A stretch of DNA of 64,000 nucleotides from Planctomycetota bacterium (GCA_013112555.1 JABFGK010000001.1:1524581-1588580), one strand, 5' to 3'. Numbered from the stretch's first letter, positions 33,513 through 47,725 are shown. Numbers and translations: made by a program. Notes: a model not told the origin generated them from the sequence alone.

Positions 33513-35711
33513 ATGGGCAACTCAGGATCATCTGCACGTCACGATGCCATGCTGGCCGTCATCCGATGGAGACCCGAGCACCGGGCCGATGAGTTTCTCG
33601 AAACCCCGATGGATCAACTTTTCGGCTGCAACGTGTTCAACGAAGACAAGATGCAGCAACGACTGCCGAAACCGGTCTTCGAGCGCCTGCTCAGCACGAT
33701 TCATGATGGCCAGACGCTTGACGCCGATATTGCCGATAGTGTCGCCATCGCGATGAAAGAGTGGGCCGTCGAACGCGGTGCCACCCATTACACGCACTGG
33801 TTTCAGCCGCTGACCGGGCTCACTGCTGAAAAACACGACTCGTTTTTTTACCCGACGGACCGGGGCCGGGCAATCACCCAGTTTTCCGGCGCATCGCTGA
33901 TCCAGGGCGAGCCGGATGCATCGAGTTTCCCATCCGGCGGCATCCGTGCCACTTTCGAGGCCCGCGGGTACACCGCCTGGGATGCGACCAGCCCGGCATT
34001 CATCTACGAGAACCCGAACGGGACCGTCCTGTGCATTCCGACGGCGTTCGCGTCCTGGACCGGCGAGGCGTTGGACAAGAAGACCCCGCTGTTGCGCTCG
34101 ATGGATGCGCTGAGCAGCCAGGCGGTCCGCCTCCTCCGGCTGTTCGGTGACACGGACTGCACCCGCGTCAATGCTACCGTTGGGGCTGAGCAGGAGTACT
34201 TCCTGATTGATTCGCACTTCTACTTTGCCCGACCTGATCTGGTTGCCTGTGGCCGCACGCTCATCGGCTCCCAGCCGCCGAAAGGGCAGGAACTCGAAGA
34301 CCACTATTTCGGGGCCATCCCGGAGCGCGTGCTGGCGTGCATGCTTGAGGTCGAACGAGAACTGTACAAACTCGGCGTCCCGGTCAGAACTCGACACAAC
34401 GAAGTCGCGCCGGCTCAGTACGAGATCGCACCCTACTTCGAGAACGCGAATCTGGCCACCGATCACTCAATGTTGATCATGTCCACGCTGCAGCGTGTGG
34501 CCCAGAAGTACGGCATGCACTGCCTGCTTCACGAGAAGCCGTTTGCCGGTGTTAACGGGTCCGGCAAACACACGAACTGGTCCCTGGCAACGAGCACCGG
34601 GCACAATCTGCTCGAACCGGGCGACACCCCGCACGAGAACATGAAATTCCTCCTGTTTCTCTGTGCGGCCCTTGCCGCCGTCGATCGCCACGCTGACATG
34701 CTTCGTGCCTCGATTGCCTCACCCGGCAATGATCACCGGCTCGGTGCCAACGAAGCCCCGCCGGCCATCATTTCGATCTTCCTCGGGGACCAACTGACAC
34801 AGGCACTCGATACCATCGTCTCAGGCAAGGCCGGTTCCAGCGCCAAGGCCTCGCTGCAACTCGGCGTCAACACACTGCCACCGATCCCGCGTCACTTCGG
34901 TGACCGGAATCGAACCTCCCCCATTGCGTTTACCGGAAACAAGTTTGAATTCCGTGCCGTGGGCTCCTCGGCATCAATTGCCTGGCCTGTCACGGTCCTC
35001 AATACGGCTATCGCAGAGAGCCTGTCGGATATCGCCGACCAGATTGAGAAAACACTCGGGAAAGCAAAGGTGACTGAGGCACGGCTGCGCACCGCGGTCA
35101 AAAAAGCCATTCAGGCGCTGTACAAGCAGCATGGCCGGATTGTCTTCAATGGGGACAACTACACGGCAAACTGGCTGAAGGAGGCGGAGAAGCGGGGCCT
35201 GCCGAATCTGTGCAACAGCATCGACGCCATGAATGCAATGCTGGAGACTCACAACAGTGACATGTTCAAGTCGCAGGGGGTGCTTACCAAGCGTGAGCTC
35301 GACTCACGGCACCACACACGGATGGAGCGGTACATCACGACGCTGACCATTGAGGCTCAGATGACGGCCAATCTGGCCCGGACGGTCGTCCTCCCGGCAG
35401 CGCTCCGCTATCAGACCGAGGTGGCCGAGGCACTGGCCATTGCCCAATCCGCCGGGCACAGCACGAACGAGACGGACAGTCTGCTGGCAGAGATCATCGA
35501 GATGATTGCTGACCTCAGGCTGGCAACACGGCACTTGTCCTCCCAGGTGGCGCAGCGGCCCAACGGGCTGGAGCAGCTTGGATGCCACGTCCGTGATCAA
35601 CTCATCCCGGCCATGAAGGCTGTCCGTTCTGCCTGCGATCATCTCGAACGGTCAATTGCCGACGATCTGTGGGCCTTGCCGACCTACCGTGAAATGCTGT
35701 TTGTCAAGTGA
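33513..35711 (+). CDS. glnN: Glutamine synthetase type III
   Basis: Large (732 residues) class III glutamine synthetase, forming glutamine from glutamate, ammonia and ATP. Recognisable blocks: [57 protein letters not shown], the catalytic [49 protein letters not shown] and [16 protein letters not shown] 33513 is chosen because GGAGGAG lies 8 bases upstream; an ATG at 33495 would place that site inside the gene. Glutamate dehydrogenase follows in the same orientation, forming an ammonium-assimilation pair. No PII or sigma-54 sites are visible. Confidence 0.95.
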   Translation: MGNSGSSARHDAMLAVIRWRPEHRADEFLETPMDQLFGCNVFNEDKMQQRLPKPVFERLLSTIHDGQTLDADIADSVAIAMKEWAVERGATHYTHWFQPLTGLTAEKHDSFFYPTDRGRAITQFSGASLIQGEPDASSFPSGGIRATFEARGYTAWDATSPAFIYENPNGTVLCIPTAFASWTGEALDKKTPLLRSMDALSSQAVRLLRLFGDTDCTRVNATVGAEQEYFLIDSHFYFARPDLVACGRTLIGSQPPKGQELEDHYFGAIPERVLACMLEVERELYKLGVPVRTRHNEVAPAQYEIAPYFENANLATDHSMLIMSTLQRVAQKYGMHCLLHEKPFAGVNGSGKHTNWSLATSTGHNLLEPGDTPHENMKFLLFLCAALAAVDRHADMLRASIASPGNDHRLGANEAPPAIISIFLGDQLTQALDTIVSGKAGSSAKASLQLGVNTLPPIPRHFGDRNRTSPIAFTGNKFEFRAVGSSASIAWPVTVLNTAIAESLSDIADQIEKTLGKAKVTEARLRTAVKKAIQALYKQHGRIVFNGDNYTANWLKEAEKRGLPNLCNSIDAMNAMLETHNSDMFKSQGVLTKRELDSRHHTRMERYITTLTIEAQMTANLARTVVLPAALRYQTEVAEALAIAQSAGHSTNETDSLLAEIIEMIADLRLATRHLSSQVAQRPNGLEQLGCHVRDQLIPAMKAVRSACDHLERSIADDLWALPTYREMLFVK

Positions 35712-35760
35712 AATACCCGGGCTGGCTGTCCCATTGCCAGTGCCCTGGATATCCCATTAG

Positions 35761-37227
<1,467 letters not shown>

Positions 37228-37263
37228 GACTCGCCGATCGCACTTCGACCGCGCAATACGAAT

Positions 37264-37301
37264 GGGCGGGCAGCCTCAATCGGCTGCTCGCCCGTTTTTT
37301 T
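37264..37301 (+). terminator. Intrinsic terminator of gdhA
   Basis: GGGCGGGCAGCC pairs with GGCTGCTCGCCC (one mismatch) around a five-base loop, followed directly by seven T. It lies 37 bases past the stop. Confidence 0.92.
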
Positions 37302-37436
37302 GCGCGCGCGGGTGGAGTGAGCGTGACCCGGCGTATCATGATTCAACGCCAAACCTGCAATCATTGATGCACCCACCGTCGCAGCCTCTGATCGCATTCA
37401 CCTGTCGGTGGGACCGCGCTACGCCACGGATGATCC

Positions 37437-40400
37437 ATGAACAGCCCTCACAGCTCCCGATCTGACACGGCCGACGGCCAGCCCCGCACGGAAATGCCAC
37501 GCTTCCCCGGTCTGGAAGTGCTGGCGCCATATCGCGTTCACGAGATGATGCTCGTATCAAGTTGGTACGATTCGTTCATTCTCGAGGAAGACGGGCACAT
37601 TTCCGAACTGTTGCTCGAACAGTATCGCCAACTTGATTTGTGGTACGCACCGCGGCTCACCCGAGCCCCGACCGCCGCCTCGGCTCTGGAGCAGCTCGAC
37701 ACCGACCGCCGCTTCGACATGGTGGTCCCCACAATTCGGATCGGTGCGATGGAACCGACCGAGTTTGCAGCCAAGGTCAAGGAATGGAACGACCGCATGC
37801 CGGTCGTCATGCTCGGGTATGAGAGCCCGGAACTTCAGCGGCTCATCGAGCAGCGACGGGCCGACCCCGAGAGCCACCCGATTGACCGAATCATGGTGTG
37901 GACCGGCGATGCGCGCATTCTCCTCGTACTCGCAAAGATGATTGAGGACGAGCGGAATGCGCACCATGACACCCAGACCACCGGGGTTAATGTCATCCTG
38001 TTTGTTGAGGACTCGGTCAGGTTTGCATCCAGTTACCTGCCCATGCTTTACACCGAGTTGATGCTGCATGGGCAGAGTCTCATCGCCGACGGTGTCAATC
38101 TGTCGCAAAAAGTGCTGCGGATGCGGGCTCGGCCCAAGATTCTCTGGTGTGAAACCTATGAGGAAGCGATCAAGACCTACGACAAGTATCAGGACAACGT
38201 CCTCGGGGTCGTCTCCGATGTTCGATTCCCACGTCGTGGTCGTCTTGATGACAAGGCAGGCTTCCATCTGGCACGGGAACTCAAGGCGGACCGGCGAGAC
38301 CTGCCCATTCTGCTGCAGTCAACGGATATGACCAACATCGCCCAGGCGGTCGAGTCAGAGGCTGACTTTGTACACAAACTGTCACCGTGGCTGGCACATG
38401 ACGTCCGTCGTTTCATGCTTGAGAACTTCGGGTTCGGGCCTTTCGTCTTTCGCCTGCCGGACGGGTCCGAGGTGGCACAGGCAAATGATCTTCGCCACAT
38501 GGAGGACGCGCTGACCCATGTGCCGGCCGAATCGCTTCGGTACCATGGGGAGCGGAATCACTTTTCCACCTGGCTCAAGGCCAGAACCATGTTCCGCCTG
38601 GCGCGACAACTTCGCCCCATCGTCGTGAGCGACTTCCCATCAATCGAGGCGATGCGACGCGTCCTCGTCCGCGGTTTGCTCGATGCACGGAGGGAGGAAG
38701 AGGGCGGTGCCGTCGCTGACTTTGATCCCGACACCTTCGACTGTGCCTCCGGCTTTGCCCGTATCGGCGGGGGATCACTCGGCGGCAAGGCGCGCGGCCT
38801 GGCGTTTACCCGCAAACTGCTCCGGTACCTTGACGATGAGAATAACGTCTGCGGCGATACGAACGTCTATGTCCCGCCGAGTATTGTCATCGGCACCGAC
38901 TTTGCCGACCGCTTTATTGAAGAAAACGACCTGGCCAAGATCGCCATGGCCGAGCCGACCGACCGGGCGCTGATTCAGGAGTTCCAGAACGCCCGTCTTC
39001 CCTCTGAGTTGATCGATGCGCTCTCTTCCGTACTGGACATCTTTGACCAGCCGCTGGCCGTTCGATCGTCGAGTCTTCTCGAAGACTCACTCGAGCAGCC
39101 CTTTGCCGGTATCTACGGAACGTACATGCTGCCCAACAGTGACAGCAGCCGTAAGAAACGGCTTGCCGACCTCTGTGCCGCGATCAAGATGGTGTTGGCC
39201 ACCTCGTACACGAAGCAGGCCCGTGCTTATATGAAGGCCCTGCCGCACGATCCCGATCGTGATCACATGGCCGTGATCATCCAGCAACTAGTCGGCCGAA
39301 GTCACGGCACGCGCTTCTACCCGCACCTGTCAGGAGTTGCTCGCTCGTATAACTACTATCCCTTCGGGAGCATCACCCCAGAAGACGGCGTCGCGTATGT
39401 GGCGCTCGGGATGGGCCGCACCGTCGTGGATGGGATGGACTGCCTGCGCTTCTGCCCCCGATACCCGCGGCAACTACCCCAGTTCTCATCCGTCGAGGAC
39501 ATTCTGGACAACTGCCAGAAGCACTTCTATGCACTCGATATGGATCACCACGGCACCACGCTGCAGTGGTTCAGAGGCGAGGATCTGACTCGACACCCGA
39601 TCGAAGACGCCGGCAAAGACGGGACGCTCTCCTCCGTCTGCTCGTATTACATTCCCGCAGATAACATCATTGCCGAGGGAGCCTCACGCGGCGGGCACAA
39701 GGTCGTCACGTTTGCCCCGATCCTGAAACATAATCTCATGCCGCTGGCAGCCATTATTAAGCGGCTGCTTGAACTCGGCTCCCACGGGATGAGTGCCCCG
39801 GTGGAAATCGAATTTGCGGCGAATCTGCCATCGGTGCAGGATGACAAACCGGGCGAGTTTGCCTGCCTCCAGATGCGACCGCTTGTTGTGATGAGCGATG
39901 TGGCCGACTTTGATGAACTGGCAAAGAGCCCTGAGAATCATCTGTGTAACAGTCCGCATGCACTCGGAAACGGCCGCGTTGACGGCATTCGCGACGTCGT
40001 CTGCGTCCTCCCGGAACTGTATGACGAAACCAAGAGCATGCCGACGGCAACGGCAGTGGGGGAGATGAATGAGTGGCTCCGTCGTGAAGATCGCCCGTTC
40101 CTGCTCATCGGTCCCGGGCGATGGGGGTCCTCTGATCCCTGGCTTGGTATTCCCGTCCATTGGGGGCAGATCTCCGGTGCCAAGGTGGTGATCGAAACGT
40201 GTATGCCCACTCGGAGTGTGACCCCCTCTGAAGGCTCGCACTTCTTCCAGAACCTGACGGCATTCAAAGTGGGCTACATCATGGTCAACCCCGAACTGAA
40301 GAGAGGCCATATCGACTGGGAATGGCTCAAGACGCAACACATCGAGCGCGAAGGAATCAACGGCCTGCGCTGGTATCGGCTTGACCAGCCGATCACCACG

Positions 40401-40457
40401 TTGATTGATGGCCGATCCAATCGAGCCATCATTCTCAAGGACGGCTGCACACCATGA
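37437..40457 (+). CDS. Receiver domains fused to PEP-synthase/PPDK-type ATP-grasp domain
   Basis: 1006 residues. Residues about 35-170 form a degenerate receiver-like domain. Residues about 185-325 form a full receiver: acidic pair at 191-192 (FVEDSV), phosphoacceptor Asp about 261 (VVSDVRFP), Thr about 296 (LLQSTD) and Lys about 314 (FVHKLSPWL). From about 440 the sequence is the pyruvate/PEP-binding ATP-grasp domain (IGGGSLGGKARGLAF, PLAVRSSSLLEDSLEQPFAG). The phosphohistidine swivelling domain and the PEP-binding barrel of real PEP synthases are absent. FLLIGPGRWGSSDPWLGIPV is a further conserved block near 890-910. It may sense or phosphorylate under two-component control. A cupin gene overlaps its stop. 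Confidence 0.82.
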   Translation: MNSPHSSRSDTADGQPRTEMPRFPGLEVLAPYRVHEMMLVSSWYDSFILEEDGHISELLLEQYRQLDLWYAPRLTRAPTAASALEQLDTDRRFDMVVPTIRIGAMEPTEFAAKVKEWNDRMPVVMLGYESPELQRLIEQRRADPESHPIDRIMVWTGDARILLVLAKMIEDERNAHHDTQTTGVNVILFVEDSVRFASSYLPMLYTELMLHGQSLIADGVNLSQKVLRMRARPKILWCETYEEAIKTYDKYQDNVLGVVSDVRFPRRGRLDDKAGFHLARELKADRRDLPILLQSTDMTNIAQAVESEADFVHKLSPWLAHDVRRFMLENFGFGPFVFRLPDGSEVAQANDLRHMEDALTHVPAESLRYHGERNHFSTWLKARTMFRLARQLRPIVVSDFPSIEAMRRVLVRGLLDARREEEGGAVADFDPDTFDCASGFARIGGGSLGGKARGLAFTRKLLRYLDDENNVCGDTNVYVPPSIVIGTDFADRFIEENDLAKIAMAEPTDRALIQEFQNARLPSELIDALSSVLDIFDQPLAVRSSSLLEDSLEQPFAGIYGTYMLPNSDSSRKKRLADLCAAIKMVLATSYTKQARAYMKALPHDPDRDHMAVIIQQLVGRSHGTRFYPHLSGVARSYNYYPFGSITPEDGVAYVALGMGRTVVDGMDCLRFCPRYPRQLPQFSSVEDILDNCQKHFYALDMDHHGTTLQWFRGEDLTRHPIEDAGKDGTLSSVCSYYIPADNIIAEGASRGGHKVVTFAPILKHNLMPLAAIIKRLLELGSHGMSAPVEIEFAANLPSVQDDKPGEFACLQMRPLVVMSDVADFDELAKSPENHLCNSPHALGNGRVDGIRDVVCVLPELYDETKSMPTATAVGEMNEWLRREDRPFLLIGPGRWGSSDPWLGIPVHWGQISGAKVVIETCMPTRSVTPSEGSHFFQNLTAFKVGYIMVNPELKRGHIDWEWLKTQHIEREGINGLRWYRLDQPITTLIDGRSNRAIILKDGCTP

Positions 40458-40828
40458 GTGAGGCCGACCATCACACCGAGCCGAGGCGTGCGGTTGTTGT
40501 GCCGGCTGTGACATCATCTCCATCGACGGACCGCGAAATCTGCGAAACCCTCCTCGAAAACAGCCCGGTGCGCATCGAGCGCATTATCTCGACCGGCCAG
40601 CAGTCGCCGCCGGACTTCTGGTATGATCAGGATTGGGATGAATGGGTCACCGTGATCAGTGGCACTGCCGTACTTACTGTACAGCACAATGACGACCGAT
40701 GTGAAACCCATTCACTTGGGCCAGGTGACAGTGTGTATCTGCCGGCTCATGTTCGGCATCGCGTCGAACGGACCGACCGAGACCCGCCCACCATCTGGCT
40801 GGCCGTCCATATTAAGAACGGTACATGA
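40454..40828 (+). CDS. Small cupin protein
   Basis: 124 residues with a cupin barrel: FWYDQDWDEWVTVISGTAVL, LGPGDSVYLPAHVRHRVERT and IWLAVHIKN. The family's motif 1 histidines are mostly replaced (DQDWDEW), while motif 2 keeps its PAHVRH block, so metal binding is uncertain. The ATG overlaps the stop of the receiver/ATP-grasp gene (ATGA), indicating coupled expression. The ligand is unknown. Confidence 0.8.
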   Translation: MSEADHHTEPRRAVVVPAVTSSPSTDREICETLLENSPVRIERIISTGQQSPPDFWYDQDWDEWVTVISGTAVLTVQHNDDRCETHSLGPGDSVYLPAHVRHRVERTDRDPPTIWLAVHIKNGT

Positions 40829-40861
40829 TGTGAAGAACCCGCTATAGACGGAGGCCGAGTG

Positions 40862-41875
40862 ATGACGCAGCCCCAGCAGCATGAGCCGACGCGCTGGACG
40901 AGAGAACGATTGCTGGCAATCTCCAGTTCCTATCAGAAAGCATGTGTTCTGACTGCCGCTGCAGACCTGGACCTGTTTGCACAGATTGGCTCAGATGCCG
41001 TGACGGCTGAATCATTGGCTGAGTCGGCACACCTGGACGCCAGGGCCGTGGCGGTCATCCTGGATGCACTGACAGCCATTGGATTGCTCGAAAGGACCGG
41101 GTGCGAATACAGGAACCACCCGGATGTGGCAGCATCGCTCACCCACGACGGGCCGGGAGGTGTGCGTGCTATCGTTCGCCATCACGGGTCGTGCATGAGA
41201 CGCTGGGCACAACTGGCGCACGTTGCCCGGACCGGTCACTGTGCCGAGCGCGTCCCGAGCGTCCGCGGTCCCGAGGCTGATCATGAATCGTTCATACTCG
41301 CCATGGACAACGTCAATGCACCAATCGCCCCCATGGTTCTTGACGACCTCGAGCCGTTGGCCGGCACCTGCCTGCTTGATGTCGGGGGCGGTTCCGGGAC
41401 CTGGATGAAGGCCTTTCTAGAACGACACCCCCAGGCAACCGGGATGATCTTCGATCTGCCCGAGGTCATCCCGATGGCACAAACCCGGATGGACAACACT
41501 GGACTCAGCGAGCGAGTCCGGTGCGTAGCAGGCAACTATCTGACCGATCCCATCCCGTCCGGGTCAGACCTTGCCTTGCTCAGTGCCGTCATACATCAGA
41601 ACTCACGCGCACAAATACGAACTCTGTTTGCAAACGTTGCCGGGGCTCTGAATCCGGGCGGCAGGATTCTGATACGCGATGTCATCATGAAACCGGATCG
41701 GATTGAACCGGAATACGGGGCCCTGTTTGCTGTCAATATGCTGGTCTCGACCGCGGGCGGCGGTACGTATACATTCGATGAGATCAGCGATGATCTCACC
41801 GAGGCCGGCTTCAAAGGAATTGAAGTCGCACGCGAGGATACAAACATGAACTCAGTCGTATCGGCACACATATGA
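40862..41875 (+). CDS. SAM-dependent O-methyltransferase-like protein
   Basis: About 338 residues of the plant/actinobacterial O-methyltransferase type. The N-terminal winged-helix dimerisation domain contains LTAAADLDLFAQIGSDAVTA, with ARAVAVILDALTAIGLLER as the recognition helix. The SAM site is CLLDVGGGSGTWMKAFLERH, followed by FDLPEVIPMAQ and GRILIRDVIMKPDR. GGAGG precedes the ATG. The substrate is unknown; it follows the cupin gene after 33 bases. Confidence 0.82.
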   Translation: MTQPQQHEPTRWTRERLLAISSSYQKACVLTAAADLDLFAQIGSDAVTAESLAESAHLDARAVAVILDALTAIGLLERTGCEYRNHPDVAASLTHDGPGGVRAIVRHHGSCMRRWAQLAHVARTGHCAERVPSVRGPEADHESFILAMDNVNAPIAPMVLDDLEPLAGTCLLDVGGGSGTWMKAFLERHPQATGMIFDLPEVIPMAQTRMDNTGLSERVRCVAGNYLTDPIPSGSDLALLSAVIHQNSRAQIRTLFANVAGALNPGGRILIRDVIMKPDRIEPEYGALFAVNMLVSTAGGGTYTFDEISDDLTEAGFKGIEVAREDTNMNSVVSAHI

Positions 41876-41926
41876 AGTAGGCAAGTACGAGTCTGAGGGA
41901 TCATCTGAGGTGGAAAGGACGATTGG

Positions 41927-43516
41927 GTGGTGAATCAATCACAGACAGTCAGGGCGCGAATCATCTCCGTGTTTGTTGCTGCAGGAGGCACGGCGATCGC
42001 TTCGACAGCCAGCGGCCAGATCTTCTTGCCGGGCACGCAACCGAACGAGGGCGGCATCGAGTTCGGCAAGGTCCAGCAGTGCATTATGTGCCATTCTGAG
42101 ACGCCCAATGAGAAGGAGGCTGACCCCTATTTCTCCTGGAGTGGGGGCATGATGGCACAGGCTGCGCGCGACCCGGTCTATCGCGCTGCCCAAGCCATTG
42201 CCAACCAGGATATCCCGGGAGTGGGGGAGTACTGCATTCGATGCCACTCGCCGCGCGGCTGGCTTGAAGGCCGCTCGACGGTGGCTGATGCCTCAGCACT
42301 CAATCGCGAAGACCTCCACGGCGTCTCCTGTGAAGCATGCCATCGTCTCGTTGATCCACTTTCGGATGAGGCCAAGGGACTTGTCGAGCATGTGCCGCCC
42401 GGATATGGAAACGGCATGATGGTCCTCGATCCTGCCAACGTCGTGCGCGGCCCCTACGGCGACGGTGAAGGGGCCATGCCGCACCGAGTACTCAAGTCCG
42501 CCTTCCATGCCTCCAGTAACGTCTGCGCCACGTGCCATGATGTCTCGAATCCCCTGTATGCCGACGACGTCAATACGCAGCCGCCGTTTGCCTATGGCCA
42601 CATCGAGCGCACCTACAGCGAATGGCTGCTGAGCGATTTTGCCGACATGGGCCCCGAGGGGACCTGCCAATCCTGCCACTACCCAACCGTGGAGGGCGGC
42701 GGGCAGGCCTCCCGTTTCAGGAGTCCTCATCGGGATCACTTCGTTCAACACGGTCCCGTCGGCGGCAGCACCTGGGTGCTCGATGCGACCGCCCAACTGT
42801 GGACGACCACCGACGTGAATCGCGAGGCACTGCAGTTCTCAAAGCAGCGAACCCGTGACTTCCTCAAGACCTCGGCCACCCTAGACCTGACGCACGATGC
42901 CGCAGCCGGCACCGGCACCGTCAGGATTACCAACCTGACCGGTCACAAACTCCCGACCGGCTATGGTGAAGGCCGACGAATGTGGGTCAACGTCCGTTTC
43001 ACAGATGCGGCCGGCAATACCGTGGGCGAACTCGGCACCTTCGGCCCGACAAATGACACGATCAAGGGCGAGGCGGTCCAGGTCCCGGCGCTCGCTGACG
43101 AGTCGAGCACTCAGATCTATGAAATCCTGCCCGGCCTCAGTGATGAGCAGGCAGTCAAATATAACAAACATCCCGGCAAGTCGTTCCACTTCGTCCTCAA
43201 CGACATCATTGTCAAGGACAACCGCATTCCGCCGAAGGGTTTTAATAACGCTGAGTTTGCCAGGCACCTGTCCGAGCCCGTTGGTGCGGAGTATGCCGAC
43301 GGCCAGTATTGGGATGATTACACATTCGATGTCCCTGCGGGTACGAAGACGATCACGGTTCGGCTCATGTACCAGGCTGTTACCTGGGATTACATCAAGT
43401 TCCTGGCCGAGGAAAACCGGACGGACGACTGGGGCATGAACCTGTACCAGGCCTGGCACGACGCCGGGCAAGGGCAGCCGGAACTGATGGCCGAGACGAC
43501 GTTGACACTCGATTGA
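41927..43516 (+). CDS. Five-haem c-type cytochrome, exported
   Basis: 529 residues with a signal peptide (FVAAGGTAIASTASGQ). Five haem-attachment motifs are present: CIMCH (about 52), CIRCH, CEACH, CATCH and CQSCH. They occupy the first half; the second half is a beta-rich domain (AAGTGTVRITNLTGHKLPTG) of the sort found at the end of planctomycete multihaem proteins. GTG at 41927 follows AAGGA. No electron-transfer partner gene is adjacent. The role (respiratory electron transfer or an oxidoreductase) is unresolved. Confidence 0.88.
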   Translation: MVNQSQTVRARIISVFVAAGGTAIASTASGQIFLPGTQPNEGGIEFGKVQQCIMCHSETPNEKEADPYFSWSGGMMAQAARDPVYRAAQAIANQDIPGVGEYCIRCHSPRGWLEGRSTVADASALNREDLHGVSCEACHRLVDPLSDEAKGLVEHVPPGYGNGMMVLDPANVVRGPYGDGEGAMPHRVLKSAFHASSNVCATCHDVSNPLYADDVNTQPPFAYGHIERTYSEWLLSDFADMGPEGTCQSCHYPTVEGGGQASRFRSPHRDHFVQHGPVGGSTWVLDATAQLWTTTDVNREALQFSKQRTRDFLKTSATLDLTHDAAAGTGTVRITNLTGHKLPTGYGEGRRMWVNVRFTDAAGNTVGELGTFGPTNDTIKGEAVQVPALADESSTQIYEILPGLSDEQAVKYNKHPGKSFHFVLNDIIVKDNRIPPKGFNNAEFARHLSEPVGAEYADGQYWDDYTFDVPAGTKTITVRLMYQAVTWDYIKFLAEENRTDDWGMNLYQAWHDAGQGQPELMAETTLTLD

Positions 43517-43554
43517 CGACCCGGCGCAAGATCGACGAGCCGCGACCGCGCGCA

Positions 43555-43765
43555 CGGTGGCACGGGCGTCTCGCCCGTCCATGTCAGGCCGAGGGCCTGA
43601 TTCATACGAGCCGCGCGCGTGAGCTAGCGGGTGTTTCCCTCTACCTACTGCCACCACCGATGGCGGCGGCTTAGAGAGCTCCCGGCATTTGTCGGTGAGA
43701 TGCGTTCGGAACCCGTCGCTTATCCCACCCTTCGCCGAAATGACGGGCGTCTCGCCCGTCCCACC
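43555..43765. repeat. Dispersed palindromic repeats in the gap between the cytochrome and aconitase
   Basis: The gap from 43517 to 43848 holds no gene. ACGGGCGTCTCGCCCGT occurs twice (43562-43578 and 43743-43759), a perfect 7-bp inverted repeat with a TCT loop. Between them is CATACGAGCCGCGCGCGTGA, then GCTAGCGGGTGTTTC, a typical planctomycete intergenic motif, and a small palindrome AGGCCGAGGGCCT. Confidence 0.7.
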
Positions 43766-43770
43766 GAAAG

Positions 43771-43801
43771 AAAAAGGCCCCGGATGCGCTCACCCGGGGC
43801 C
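43771..43801 (-). terminator. Intrinsic terminator of aconitase
   Basis: On the minus strand GGCCCCGG pairs perfectly with CCGGGGCC around a 10-base loop, followed by TTTTTCTTTC. It lies 48 bases past the acnA stop. Confidence 0.9.
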
Positions 43802-43848
43802 AATCATTAGGGCCTGTATTGCTGTCAGGACTCCTGCGTCGTCCTGAC

Positions 43849-46539
<2,691 letters not shown>

Positions 46540-46695
46540 CGTGATCGCTCCCTTCATGCGGTGCATGATGCGTCTGTCTGCTTCATGGAACGGGGCAGGC
46601 CGAACAATATGGCCCATGCCCGTCCCGCCCATCCTCCCATGCCTCTTCTACGGTCAATATTGACAGAAGAATCACATAGGTGAAATACATAGTAT

Positions 46696-46710
46696 CTATC
46701 ACTCCGATAG
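46696..46710. promoter_or_regulatory. Candidate LysR-type operator between acnA and the LysR gene
   Basis: CTATC-ACTCC-GATAG is a perfect 5-bp inverted repeat with the T-N11-A form of LysR-type binding sites. A related ATACATAGTATC lies just upstream. It ends 10 bases before the preferred start of the LysR gene, and would suit autorepression plus control of acnA. Confidence 0.5.
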
Positions 46711-46719
46711 GACATGACT

Positions 46720-47607
46720 ATGGAAATCAGACAGTTGGAATACCTCGTTGCCGTGGCTGATCATGCCGGCTTCACGAAGGCTGCCAAAGCCTGCTCGGTC
46801 GCGCAGCCGTCACTGAGCCAGCAGATTGCCAAACTCGAAGACGAGATCGGCCTGCCGTTGTTTGAGCGCATGGGGCGGACGGTGACACCGACCGATGCCG
46901 GCCAGGTCATGATCGACCGCGCTCGGGGGATCCTGGCAGCCATCGAGGATGCGCATTTCGAAGCCAGACACGTTGGCCGTGCGATCGCCGGTCGATTGCG
47001 GGTCGGGACGGTGGCGACGGTGGCCCAGCTGATTCTGCCGGATGTGGTCGCCCGTTTTGCCCGCAAGCACCCGGATGTCGAACTGATTATCCAGGAACAG
47101 ACCACTGAGGTTCTTTCCCAACAGACAATCTCCGGTGAACTCGATCTGGCCATCGTCTCGCGCGAAATCACCGATGCACGCCTGCGGGCCGAGAAGTTGT
47201 TGACCGAGCAATTCCTGTTGGCACTGCCTGCTGAGCATCACCTGTCAGCGCGCAAACGGATTCAACCCGAGTCACTCGAGGAATGCCGATTCGTCTTGCA
47301 TCAGCCGAGACAGGGGGCTGTGACAATTGTGGAGGAGTATTGCAGACAACAGGGGTTCGAACCGCTGATCGCATGTCGCGGGATTCAGTTGGCGACCGTG
47401 CAGGCGATGGTGGGGGCCGGGTTGGGTGTTGCATTTGTGCCGGAGATGGCAGCCCGGTCGGACCGAAGTGCATCACGCGTCTATCGCCCGATTGTGCACA
47501 GCGGACCGTCGCGCAGTATCTCACTGGTCACCCGTCGCCACCGCATGCATACCCCGGCATCATTGCTCTTTCAGGATGCGTTGAGGGGTGAGATGACGGG
47601 GACGTGA
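46720..47607 (+). CDS. LysR-family transcriptional regulator (CynR/OxyR-like)
   Basis: About 295 residues. The N-terminal HTH MEIRQLEYLVAVADHAGFTK, AAKACSVAQPSLSQQIAKLE is a textbook LysR start, followed by a type 2 periplasmic-binding-like effector domain (GRLRVGTVATVAQLILPDVV). No pair of redox cysteines like OxyR is evident: Cys occurs in EECRFVLHQ, in EEYCRQQ and in IACRG, so a redox role cannot be excluded. ATG 46720 is preferred because AGGA lies 7 bases upstream. It is divergent from acnA, its probable target. Confidence 0.88.
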   Translation: MEIRQLEYLVAVADHAGFTKAAKACSVAQPSLSQQIAKLEDEIGLPLFERMGRTVTPTDAGQVMIDRARGILAAIEDAHFEARHVGRAIAGRLRVGTVATVAQLILPDVVARFARKHPDVELIIQEQTTEVLSQQTISGELDLAIVSREITDARLRAEKLLTEQFLLALPAEHHLSARKRIQPESLEECRFVLHQPRQGAVTIVEEYCRQQGFEPLIACRGIQLATVQAMVGAGLGVAFVPEMAARSDRSASRVYRPIVHSGPSRSISLVTRRHRMHTPASLLFQDALRGEMTGT

Positions 47608-47619
47608 TTTGTCGATTCG

Positions 47620-47725
47620 TAGGTCGGATCAACGCTGACGCAGGAAGCGGAAGATCCGACAGTGCGAGCGTTGCGCCGGCTCTTCGTCCGCGCTTCGCTC
47701 TTGACTTGAGCCGGCCTACGTTCCC
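47620..47725. repeat. Dispersed inverted repeat (GTAGGTCGGAT family)
   Basis: TAGGTCGGATC faces GATCCGACA about 35 bases later, followed by GCGTTGCGCCGGCT and GAGCCGGCCTACG, so the unit is bounded by CGTAGG-like and CCTACG ends. It fills most of the 283-base gap between the LysR gene and the small minus-strand gene. No gene is seen here. Confidence 0.6.
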
